A DNA stretch of 55,401 nucleotides from Acidobacteriaceae bacterium. GTDB taxonomy: Bacteria; Acidobacteriota; Terriglobia; Terriglobales; Acidobacteriaceae. Positions 26,277 through 33,635 of the stretch are shown here, piece by piece (positions within the stretch are counted from its first letter, which is position 1; the number at the start of each line of letters is the position of its first letter). The notes beneath the pieces were generated by a model. The model saw only the letters and a program-made list of their open reading frames with translations, had not been told where the DNA came from and ran no database searches. The stretch is taken from contig JANXUC010000073.1 in assembly GCA_025352065.1 (NCBI GenBank), positions 1 through 55,401 on the forward strand, given 5' to 3'. A program made the position numbers and the translations under genes.

Positions 26277-26383
26277 CGCGCCCTAGCCTGCAAAAATCGG
26301 CCCAATGTACTGTTAACTCTTCCCGCAATTGTCATTCGCGGGAATGCGCGATATTCTTCACAAGACTTACGAACCTCCCCTTC

Positions 26384-27049
26384 ATGGCCAAACTTTTCGA
26401 GAGCCCTCGTTACATAGCAGTGGAAGGGCCGATTCGCGTCGGCAAAAGTACCTTGACGCAGATTCTGGCTGAGCGCATGAATGCGCAGCGCATCAGCGAG
26501 CCGGAGGACAATCCTTTCCTGAAGGCGTTCTACGAGGGCGAGCCCGGCGCGGCTTTCCAGGCGCAACTGGCTTTCCTGATTCGCCGCTTTGAAAGCTTGC
26601 GCGCGCTGGATTTGGCAGCCCGTTCGCAGAAAATTGTGATCACCGACTTTATCTTTGAGAAAGACAAGCTTTTCGCCTGCCTCAACCTGAACGACGCCGA
26701 ACTGGAAACCTACAACCGCTATTTCAATTTCTTCCGTGAACAGTTGCCCACGCCGGATCTCGTGATCTATTTACAGGCAACTCCCGAAGTTTTGAAGAAG
26801 CGGCTGCGCAAGAAGAACTCACCCGCCGAGAGCGGCGTCAGCGACGACTACATTGAAGAAGTATCAAAGGCCTACGAGCATTTCTTTTTTCACTACACCC
26901 AGTCGGACCTGCTGATTGTGAACACCTCCGAAATTGATTTTGTTGATCGCAATCAGGATTTACAGGAGCTGCTGAAGAAGGTTTCCGAGCCCATTCGGGG
27001 CACGCAGTACTTCCTGCCCTTGGGGTCAGACGACGCGGCCAGCGCTTAG
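26384..27049 (+). CDS. Deoxynucleoside kinase
   Basis: A 221-residue kinase of the dNK (dCK/dGK/TK2-like) family that phosphorylates salvaged deoxynucleosides. The P-loop GPIRVGKSTL is near 15-24. The ISEPEDNPFLKAFYEG segment places the substrate-binding Glu. The conserved block FIFEKDKLFACLNL stands where many members have DRSxxSD, so the usual 'DRS' is altered. The arginine-rich LID, VLKKRLRKKN, is near 140. Substrate preference cannot be read from the sequence. It lies 108 nt after coaE in the same direction. Confidence 0.88.
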   Translation: MAKLFESPRYIAVEGPIRVGKSTLTQILAERMNAQRISEPEDNPFLKAFYEGEPGAAFQAQLAFLIRRFESLRALDLAARSQKIVITDFIFEKDKLFACLNLNDAELETYNRYFNFFREQLPTPDLVIYLQATPEVLKKRLRKKNSPAESGVSDDYIEEVSKAYEHFFFHYTQSDLLIVNTSEIDFVDRNQDLQELLKKVSEPIRGTQYFLPLGSDDAASA

Positions 27050-27215
27050 ATCACTCGCATTAAGCTCCTTTATTTGCCTATAGATACAGGTTGCCTGCAG
27101 GCCATTACCGCAAGCCACTGGTCAATTCTCAGATTTGTAACTAGAATCTCCCTCACAGCATCTAAGTTGCTGTATCGGGTTCTATCCGCGCTGCGGAAGG
27201 ACACTGGAGGAAGTA

Positions 27216-28127
27216 ATGAAGATCGCTGCCATCGGCCAGACATCAGCCTCGTCCCAGCCGCCTCGCGCCAAGATCCGCATCGGCACACTACAAGAAAAGA
27301 AGACGCAGCACGAGCCGATCTCGTCGGTGTCTCTCGGCGACTTTGCGAGCGCTCGGCTGGCGGATGAAGCCGGGATCGACTTCATCCTGGTGGGCGATTC
27401 GCTTGCCATGACTCTGCTGGGCTATGAGACTACGTTGCCCATCACCATGGACGAGATGATGCACCACACACGAGCGGTGCGTCGCGGCGTGCGCTATGCC
27501 CTGGTTGTGGCGGATATGCCATTCGCGTCCTACACGATCAACCTTGAGGAAGGCGTTAGAAATGCCACGCGCTTCATGAAAGACGCGGGAGCCGAAGCGG
27601 TGAAAATTGAAGGCGGCGAAAAGCGCTCGGATCTGGTACGCCGCATTGTCGATGCCGAAGTTCCAGTTATGGGTCACATTGGATTGACGCCGCAGTCGGT
27701 GAACGTGATGAGCGGCTACAAGGTGCAGGGCAAGAGCTTGGAAGCGGCGGAGAACCTCATGCGCGATGCAGTCGCGCTAGAGCGTGCGGGAGCGTTTGCT
27801 GTGCTGCTGGAAGGCGTACCGCGCGAAGTGGCCGCCAAGATTACCGCTGAATTAAGCGTGCCTACGATCGGTATTGGCGCTGGCCCGGATTGCGATGGCC
27901 AGATTCTGGTATTCCACGACCTGATGGGACTTTCTACCGAGCCCCCGGCGAAGTTCGTGCGCAAATATGCGGATGGGGCCGCCATCGTTTCCAACGCCTT
28001 GCGGGCCTACAAGGCCGACTTGGAGTCTCGAAAATTTCCGTCCGACGAAGAGTCGTATCATTTGCCGAAGGAAGCGCAATTGGCGTTGGCGCCGGTACTT
28101 ACCCGCAAGCGAGCAGTGGTGCAGTAA
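27216..28127 (+). CDS. panB: 3-methyl-2-oxobutanoate hydroxymethyltransferase
   Basis: Transfers a hydroxymethyl group from methylene-THF (made by the FolD branch nearby) to ketoisovalerate, giving ketopantoate, the first committed step of pantothenate synthesis. It has 303 residues. Signatures: VGDSLAMTLLGYETTLPITM near 60-79, VADMPFASY, AVKIEGG with the metal ligands, GHIGLTPQS, the catalytic Glu in VLLEGVPREVA, and GIGAGPDCDGQILV. An N-terminal extension of about 25 residues precedes the core. TGGAGG lies 5 nt before the ATG. It pairs with panC downstream. Confidence 0.96.
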   Translation: MKIAAIGQTSASSQPPRAKIRIGTLQEKKTQHEPISSVSLGDFASARLADEAGIDFILVGDSLAMTLLGYETTLPITMDEMMHHTRAVRRGVRYALVVADMPFASYTINLEEGVRNATRFMKDAGAEAVKIEGGEKRSDLVRRIVDAEVPVMGHIGLTPQSVNVMSGYKVQGKSLEAAENLMRDAVALERAGAFAVLLEGVPREVAAKITAELSVPTIGIGAGPDCDGQILVFHDLMGLSTEPPAKFVRKYADGAAIVSNALRAYKADLESRKFPSDEESYHLPKEAQLALAPVLTRKRAVVQ

Positions 28128-28132
28128 ATCAA

Positions 28133-28231
28133 ATGGAGCGATGGGCGTCTCGCCCGTTTGTGCCCAATCTTGCTTGTCCTGTGAGAGCACTCATGAAGCT
28201 GCACGGGCGAGGACGCCCGCGCCTCCATCGT
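28133..28231. repeat. Long inverted repeat between panB and panC
   Basis: The left arm ATGGAGCGATGGGCGTCTCG with CCCGT is the inverse complement, with a few mismatches, of the right arm ACGGGCGAGGACGCCCGCGC with CTCCAT. The centre is about 50 nt. It may attenuate panC or be an inert palindromic element of the same family type as the GC-rich repeats elsewhere. Confidence 0.65.
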
Positions 28232-28263
28232 AAGGAGTTGGTATAAGTTCATTCCTAGCGCCC

Positions 28264-29106
28264 ATGCAAATTTGCACCACAATCTCCGAAATGCGCACTG
28301 TTAGTGGCGCCACACGCAGCACCGGAAAGAGCGCGGGCCTTGTGCCGACCATGGGCGCGCTTCATGAGGGCCATCTTTCTCTGGTCCGCGCAGCGCGCGC
28401 GAAGTGTGATGTTCTTGTAGTTTCCATTTTCGTAAATCCGACCCAATTCGGCCCCAATGAAGATCTGACCAAGTATCCGCGTCCGTTCACCCGCGATTGT
28501 GAACTCTTACGCAACGAGAAAGTCGATTTTGTCTTCGCGCCGACCGTGGAAGAGATGTATCCGCCGGGGGCCGCAACTTTCGTGAACGTCCAAAATCTCA
28601 GCGACAGACTATGTGGAAAATCGCGCCCCGGACATTTCCGCGGAGTCACCACCGTCGTCAGCAAGCTTTTCAACATAGTCAGCCCAGACGTGGCGTTCTT
28701 CGGACAGAAGGACGCGGCGCAAGTTGCCGTGATCCGCGCCATGGTGCGCGATCTTAATTTCCCCGTGGAGATTGTAGCCGGCCCAATCGTGCGCGAGCCC
28801 GACGGCTTGGCGATGAGTTCGCGGAATGCCTACTTAACGCCGCAGCAGCGCAACCAGGCTCTGGTACTGTCCCGCACCCTTTCCCGTGTGCGGGAGCTCT
28901 ATGACCTTGGGGAACGGGATTCGGAACATCTGATCGGTGCTGGTAAGAGGACGTTCGAGCGGGAACCTGCGGCTCGGCTGGACTACCTTGAAATTGTCCA
29001 TCTAGATACGCTGGCACCACTCGAAGATTCTAAGTCCGGCGCTTTGGTGGCGATAGCAGGTGTTCTGGGGACGACGCGGCTGATCGACAATATTGTGTTG
29101 CCCTAG
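28264..29106 (+). CDS. panC: Pantothenate synthetase
   Basis: ATP-dependent ligation of pantoate and beta-alanine to give pantothenate. It has 280 residues. HIGH-type motifs are present: VPTMGALHEGHLSL near 28-41 and FVNPTQFGPNEDL. KSRPGHFRGVTTVVSKLFNI follows, along with FGQKDAAQ and AMSSRNAYLTPQQR. All active-site elements are intact. The gene follows panB across a palindromic spacer and ends before another palindrome. panD is not in the window. Confidence 0.96.
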   Translation: MQICTTISEMRTVSGATRSTGKSAGLVPTMGALHEGHLSLVRAARAKCDVLVVSIFVNPTQFGPNEDLTKYPRPFTRDCELLRNEKVDFVFAPTVEEMYPPGAATFVNVQNLSDRLCGKSRPGHFRGVTTVVSKLFNIVSPDVAFFGQKDAAQVAVIRAMVRDLNFPVEIVAGPIVREPDGLAMSSRNAYLTPQQRNQALVLSRTLSRVRELYDLGERDSEHLIGAGKRTFEREPAARLDYLEIVHLDTLAPLEDSKSGALVAIAGVLGTTRLIDNIVLP

Positions 29107-29117
29107 CTTATGTGGCA

Positions 29118-29135
29118 GCGGACACTCTTGTCCGC
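29118..29135. repeat. GCGGACA-type palindrome after panC
   Basis: GCGGACA, loop CTCT, TGTCCGC, 11 nt after the panC stop. The same stem as the rpoD terminator at 12428-12457 but followed by GAAAAGC rather than a T-run. Confidence 0.7.
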
Positions 29136-29193
29136 GAAAAGCGGAAGCAATAGCAAATCTCGCGGGCAACAATTGCCCCCTCACACAGCACTC

Positions 29194-29886
29194 TTACCGC
29201 GACACAAAAAGATTCCCGTCCACCAAGTAACGCAACTTCTTCTCGACGGCCTCAGAAATCCCCACCCGCGGCGTGCTGCGAATCTTCTTTGGTTTGAAGC
29301 CATCATCCTCAAGCCACAGGCTCTGCGCCGGATCGCTCAGGTCGACCCCGTTGTGGTCGCCGCGCGTGATCCCAAGAGCCTGCGCAAGACGCGAAGGTCC
29401 GCTGGTGAGGAGCCGCACCTGCTTTTCTCCGAGAGGCTTGCCGGCGAACCCTCGAGCCTTCGCCATAGCCTCCAATCCCGCAACCGGCTCCAAAGCGCGA
29501 AACAGGACGCATCCCGCCACTCCCTCTGGCAAACAAGAAACGTTCAGGCAGAAGTATCTTCCATAAATGAAATATACATAAGCATGCCCCGGCGGCCCAA
29601 AGATCACCGCATTGCGCGCCGTAGGTCCCGACGCGGAGTGCGCCGCCGGGTCGCCCTTGCCCAGATACGCTTCGGTTTCAACAATGCGCCCCAAAAGAAT
29701 TTGGCTGCCATACCGCCGCACCAGCAATTTGCCCAAGAGCTCTTTGCCGACGATGCGGGGATCGCGTTCGAAGAACCCTCTAGGTAGAACGCTGGGTTCG
29801 ATATTCGCGAGTTGCGCCGCCCTCTTTTTCAACACTACAGGCCCAGCATTCGCCACGGATTTTTGATATCGTGAGATTGTATCCAC
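29194..29886 (-). CDS. DNA-3-methyladenine glycosylase (Mpg/AAG family)
   Basis: A base-excision repair enzyme that removes alkylated purines. It has 230 residues. The family blocks are visible: VETEAYLGKGDPAAHSASG near 85-103 with the catalytic Glu, ARNAVIFGPPGHAYVYFIYG with the intercalating Tyr region, and LNVSCLPEGVAGCVLFRALEP. The C-terminal block has LGITRGDHNGVDLSD. It converges on panC and is divergent from the glycine-zipper gene. A second alkylation-repair gene (ogt) lies 1.3 kb away. Confidence 0.93.
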   Translation of the reverse strand: MDTISRYQKSVANAGPVVLKKRAAQLANIEPSVLPRGFFERDPRIVGKELLGKLLVRRYGSQILLGRIVETEAYLGKGDPAAHSASGPTARNAVIFGPPGHAYVYFIYGRYFCLNVSCLPEGVAGCVLFRALEPVAGLEAMAKARGFAGKPLGEKQVRLLTSGPSRLAQALGITRGDHNGVDLSDPAQSLWLEDDGFKPKKIRSTPRVGISEAVEKKLRYLVDGNLFVSR

Positions 29887-29901
29887 CCTTTAGGAGGCAC
29901 C

Positions 29902-30471
29902 ATGCTTGGGAAAACAATTAAGTTTACAAGTTTGCTCGTTCTATTCGCTGCTTTGGCCGTCGCGCAAAGCATTCCGGCTGGCACCAAGATCACCGTGCGT
30001 TGCAGCTCAGAACTGAGTTCGGCGACCGCCAAGGCTGGAGAAAAGTGGGACGGCGTGCTCGCCCACGATCTCAAAGTAGGCGGCAAGACTCTCGCCAAAT
30101 CCGGCGATCCGGTGCGCGGAACCGTTACATCGGCAAAATCCAGCGGACGCCTGCACGCTCCCGGACAGCTCACCGTGCGCTTGTCGTCCGTGCAAGTTGA
30201 CGGCAAGAGCATCGCAGTGCAGAGCTCCTCCTTCCACGTAGCTGGCAAGGATCAAACCAAGAGCTCAGCCATCAAGGCGGGTGGCGGGACGGTAGCAGGA
30301 GCACTGATTGGAGGCCTCGCAGGCGGCGGGAAAGGTGCGGCAATTGGTGCACTGGCTGGCGCAGGTGCCGGTACGGGTCTCGCAGCTGCGACAGGGAAGC
30401 GCGAAGCCGTGATCAAGGCTGAGAGTGTAATTACATTCACAACAACGGTTGCGGCTGCCGCCAAGAAGTAA
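29902..30471 (+). CDS. Exported glycine-zipper protein, unknown function
   Basis: A 189-residue protein with an N-terminal signal peptide (KFTSLLVLFAALAVAQS, cleavage after VAQ or nearby). A beta-rich domain with a SAKSSGRLHAPGQLTVRLSS segment follows, then a Gly/Ala-rich stretch at about 132-168 (GGTVAGALIGGLAGGGKGAA) of the glycine-zipper type seen in outer-membrane-associated proteins. An AGGAGG ribosome-binding site precedes the ATG. The role is unknown; envelope location is well supported. Its 3' end overlaps the convergent gene. Confidence 0.8.
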   Translation: MLGKTIKFTSLLVLFAALAVAQSIPAGTKITVRCSSELSSATAKAGEKWDGVLAHDLKVGGKTLAKSGDPVRGTVTSAKSSGRLHAPGQLTVRLSSVQVDGKSIAVQSSSFHVAGKDQTKSSAIKAGGGTVAGALIGGLAGGGKGAAIGALAGAGAGTGLAAATGKREAVIKAESVITFTTTVAAAAKK

Positions 30472-31012
30472 TTAAACCACGCACCGGCAGCACAACCGGT
30501 TGGCCCAGAATTACGTGATAGTTCGGCGAGACTTTAGTGACGGAGGAGCAAAAATTCGCCCTTTGGAACGCATCAATATATTGCGTATTGCCAACATTGA
30601 TTTTTCCCGCCTTGAAGGGCGCATCTTGGAAAATGGGCGAAGCTTGCACGGCCTGCACCACGGATTGCGTGAGTCCAATCATCGGCGCGGTGGCGTCAAA
30701 CACAGTTCCGCTATCGGCAAACGCCAGCTTCAGCGGAACGATGTAAACCGGAACGACCGTGTTGATCGAGCCTTTCGCCGGGTCTGTGCCGACCATTACA
30801 TACTTGTAGGTCTTTCCCGCGTGGGTGAAGGATCCTGTCCAGGTGGGCAGGCCCGTGCCAGCCGCCTGGACATCTTCCACCGTAAAGCGCCGTGGCCGTA
30901 TGCCGTCGCGCCGGATCGTAGGTTGAGCAACCTTGTCGCTTTGCGCCCAAGCCGTCGACGCCATCAAGCCCGGGACAACCAGGGCAAGCAGAATGCTCGT
31001 TCGGAACTTCAT
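30437..31012 (-). pseudogene. 3'-truncated gene for a secreted protein
   Basis: A 191-residue frame with a clear signal peptide (SILLALVVPGLMASTAWAQ). A conserved-looking domain follows: GTGLPTWTGSFTHAGKTYKY, VPVYIVPLKLAF, GNTQYIDAFQRANF and SPNYHVILGQPVVLPV. From memory, relatives in this phylum continue well beyond this last block. Here the frame runs into the 3' end of the opposing glycine-zipper gene and stops after about 14 unrelated residues (GLITSWRQPQPLL). The gene probably lost its C-terminal half by a deletion or rearrangement at about 30475. It may still yield a short secreted protein. Confidence 0.5.
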
Positions 31013-31164
31013 GCGGTATCCTTCAAAAGCTAGACGTGTGAATTTTTGTTACGAGATGGCGTTGTCTTGAAGACCTTTGAAGCGTGTCGCGAACTAACAG
31101 TCGATCGACACAATTTCCGCAATACGCATACATTCCCCATCCTGCGAAGTGATATTCTCCCCGA

Positions 31165-31695
31165 ATGGAGACTTTACTTTACTCCCGGATCGAATCGCCT
31201 GTGGGAGCTTTAGTGCTCGGCGTATCGCGGACAGGCTTGGCTCTGATTGAGTTCGCAAAAGAATGCACACAGCCATCGCCGCATGTCATAACCCGTGGAG
31301 CCGATGGCAAGAAGACACGAATCGAATGGGAAGAATCGGCCTCGGAAACTCGCCCCTATGAGCGCGAGCTGGCCGAATACTTTGCTGGCAATCGCCGCGA
31401 CTTTTCCTTCGATCTTGATCTGCGTGGCACGGATTTCCAAAAGCGCTGCTGGCAGGCGTTACTCGAAATTCCTTATGGCGAAACCCGCAGCTACCGCGAT
31501 ATCGCCGCCCGCGTCGGCACCACCGGATACCGTGCCGTGGGCATGGCCAATCACACGAATCCCATTCCAATCGTCGTTCCGTGCCACCGCGTGATCGCCG
31601 CCGATGGCACCCTCTGCGGCTACGGCGGCGGACTCGATATGAAGCGCTGGCTCCTGCACCTCGAGGGAGCGGCTTTCCGCGAGTGTGCCGCGTAA
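31165..31695 (+). CDS. ogt: Methylated-DNA--protein-cysteine S-methyltransferase
   Basis: Repairs O6-methylguanine by irreversible transfer of the alkyl group to its own cysteine. It has 176 residues. An N-terminal ribonuclease-H-like domain precedes the helix-turn-helix DNA-binding domain (about 85-165). That domain has FQKRCWQALLEIPYGETRSY, the RAVGMANHTNPIPIVVPCHRV active site (acceptor Cys in PCHR) and GYGGGLDMKRWLLHLEG. Here the PCHR cysteine is a normal TGC codon. It stands alone. Confidence 0.95.
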   Translation: METLLYSRIESPVGALVLGVSRTGLALIEFAKECTQPSPHVITRGADGKKTRIEWEESASETRPYERELAEYFAGNRRDFSFDLDLRGTDFQKRCWQALLEIPYGETRSYRDIAARVGTTGYRAVGMANHTNPIPIVVPCHRVIAADGTLCGYGGGLDMKRWLLHLEGAAFRECAA

Positions 31696-31710
31696 AAGCT
31701 CGTGTGGCGG

Positions 31711-31724
31711 CGGAGCTTGCTCCG
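31711..31724. repeat. CGGAG/CTCCG palindrome after ogt
   Basis: CGGAGCTTGCTCCG, preceded by GTGTGGCGG. A near-copy in opposite orientation lies at 32596-32612, so the pair brackets the glutaminyl cyclase gene. Confidence 0.6.
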
Positions 31725-31739
31725 TCGGAGCGCGGCACT

Positions 31740-32528
31740 TCAATGCAAAGACTCTTCCGTCGGTTTCGAGGCGACCTTGATTTGAAACACCCAAGGCCAC
31801 TGCTTCCCTGTAACGAATATACGATCATGCCGAGCATCGTAGGCGATGCCGTTCAAGACCGACTCGCCGTCGACTCTGTCCTTCAAGGGCAACAACCCGG
31901 AGAGGTCAATCCACGCGATTACGTGGCCGTCCGCAGGCGATATACGCGCGATCCTGTCGGAATGCCAAATGTTCGCATAGATCTCACCCTGGATGAATTC
32001 CAGTTCATTCAGTTGGTCCACAATAACCGGACCATCGTGAACTTCAATAGAACGACTCGGCTTGAAAGTCTTCGGGTCGCGAAAGACAAGCTTCGCTGAG
32101 CCGTCACTCGTCACAATCCGATCGCTCGTCCGCGTCATGCCCCAGCCCTCTCCATCGTACGAGAGCCGCTTCACCACCCGCAGAGTCGAGCGGTCATACA
32201 CGAAGCAGCTATGCGATTTCCAAGTCCACTCGTAAATGTAAGGGCCCCAATCCACGATGCCTTCGCCGAAATACTGAGGAGGCAACTTCACGCTCTTGAT
32301 TGGCTCGCCAGTTTTCGGCTGAATTGCAAGCAACGCAGACTGGCCTTCCAAGCCCGTGCCTTCATAAAACACGCCGTTGAGGTAGAAAAAGCCTTCCGTG
32401 TAACTGGATGTCGAGTGTGGATATCGTGCCACGACGGTGTAGCCTTGCACCGCCGCCGCCTGCATATCGGGTACACCTAGAATGCTCACGAACAGGGAAA
32501 ATAGGCTGATACTGCAAAGGTGCGGAAT
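31740..32528 (-). CDS. Glutaminyl-peptide cyclotransferase-like protein with a probable ATT start
   Basis: Resembles the plant/bacterial glutamine cyclotransferase family (beta-propeller) that converts N-terminal Gln to pyroglutamate in exported proteins. Blocks: YTEGFFYLNGVFYEGTGLEG, LPPQYFGEGIVDWGPYIYEW, GEGWGMTRTSDRIVTSDGS and LNELEFIQGEIYANIW. The only canonical start (GTG 32489) leaves a stub SILGVPDMQA. The frame continues upstream to a TGA with no ATG/GTG/TTG but encodes PHLCSISLFSLFVSILGVP, a good signal peptide. An ATT at 32526-32528 has AGAGG 7 nt before it. I therefore propose ATT initiation (262 residues); otherwise the export signal is lost. Confidence 0.75.
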   Translation of the reverse strand: MPHLCSISLFSLFVSILGVPDMQAAAVQGYTVVARYPHSTSSYTEGFFYLNGVFYEGTGLEGQSALLAIQPKTGEPIKSVKLPPQYFGEGIVDWGPYIYEWTWKSHSCFVYDRSTLRVVKRLSYDGEGWGMTRTSDRIVTSDGSAKLVFRDPKTFKPSRSIEVHDGPVIVDQLNELEFIQGEIYANIWHSDRIARISPADGHVIAWIDLSGLLPLKDRVDGESVLNGIAYDARHDRIFVTGKQWPWVFQIKVASKPTEESLH

Positions 32529-32595
32529 GGAGGTGCCTCTCGCAAGAATTAAGTTCCCTCAGAAGGCATTGTAGTTTGAAGCGGTCGCAGTCCAG

Positions 32596-32612
32596 CGGAG
32601 CAAGCTCCTCTG
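32596..32612. repeat. GGAG/CTCC palindrome upstream of the CDF gene
   Basis: On the minus strand the context reads GGCAGAGGAGCTTGCTCCGC, matching the element at 31711-31724. Confidence 0.5.
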
Positions 32613-32666
32613 CCATACGTCGCCCACCGCCTTGAACCAGCCTTCCAAGCCCCGTACACTAGTGTT

Positions 32667-33614
32667 GTGCATGCTCATGTTCACTACGGCCATCAGGAAG
32701 AGAACGCCGCTGCGGCCCATGTCCTGCGTCTCTCGCTCTTCATCACTCTGGCCTATGTAGCGCTGCTTGTTGTAGCGGGAATCCGCGCGCACAGCTTGGC
32801 TTTGCTTTCCGAAGCCGGACACAATCTCTCGGACTTTATCGCGCTGGGCCTCTCGTGGTTCGCTGTTTATCTGGAGAGCCGTCCCGCCAGCACCACCAAG
32901 ACTTTCGGATGGCGCCGCGCTGGCGTGCTCGCAGCCTTCGCGAACGCGGCAACTCTTGTGGCGGTAGCGTTTTTCATTTTTTACGAAGCCTTCAGCCGAC
33001 TGCGCACTCCCCATGAAGTTCACGCCAACATGGTCATCTGGGTCGCTGCCACAGGCTTTGTGCTGAACGGCATCATCGCGATCATGCTCTTCCGCACCAG
33101 CCGCGACGTGAATCTGCGCAGCGCTTTCCTCCACCAGATGGGCGATGCGCTTTCCACCGCCGCCGTCATCGTCGGAGGCATTGCAATTCTTCTCACCGGC
33201 CAGTCTTGGATCGATCCGGCGCTGTCTGTCGGCATTGGCGTGCTGATTCTATGGTCGTCGTTCGGAATCCTACGAGAAACTCTGAACATCCTTTTGGAAG
33301 GCACACCGCGCGGAGTCAGCCTCGAAAAGGTCGAAGCCGCCGTTCTCACTGTTGCAGGGGTGAAATACGTTCACGATCTCCATGTGTGGAGCATCGGCTC
33401 GGAGACGCACGCCCTTTCCTGTCACATCGGCATTGAAGATATTCCGCCTTCTGAGAGCGAGTGCATTCTTCGCAAGGTCAACGAAAGACTTCGCCACGAC
33501 TTCGGCATCGGCCATACCACGATTCAGTTCGAACACCTGGCCTGCGATGTTGCCGACGGCTGTGTGATGCCCGCCGGAGAAACCCTCGCCCACGGGCATA
33601 GCCACAGCCACTAA
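32667..33614 (+). CDS. Cation diffusion facilitator (CzcD/ZitB-like)
   Basis: A 315-residue Zn/Co/Cd-proton antiporter. A His-rich N-terminus (HAHVHYGHQ) precedes six transmembrane helices. Helix II carries the metal site with SEAGHNLSDFIALGLSW, and helix V the second HxxxD pair, HQMGDALSTA. The cytoplasmic C-terminal domain has VKYVHDLHVWSIGSETHALS, and the tail HGHSHSH is again His-rich. The start is a GTG. The gene converges on the large exoprotein gene with 21 nt between stops. Confidence 0.93.
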   Translation: MHAHVHYGHQEENAAAAHVLRLSLFITLAYVALLVVAGIRAHSLALLSEAGHNLSDFIALGLSWFAVYLESRPASTTKTFGWRRAGVLAAFANAATLVAVAFFIFYEAFSRLRTPHEVHANMVIWVAATGFVLNGIIAIMLFRTSRDVNLRSAFLHQMGDALSTAAVIVGGIAILLTGQSWIDPALSVGIGVLILWSSFGILRETLNILLEGTPRGVSLEKVEAAVLTVAGVKYVHDLHVWSIGSETHALSCHIGIEDIPPSESECILRKVNERLRHDFGIGHTTIQFEHLACDVADGCVMPAGETLAHGHSHSH

Positions 33615-33635
33615 GAATCTTCGGTATCGCGCGCA

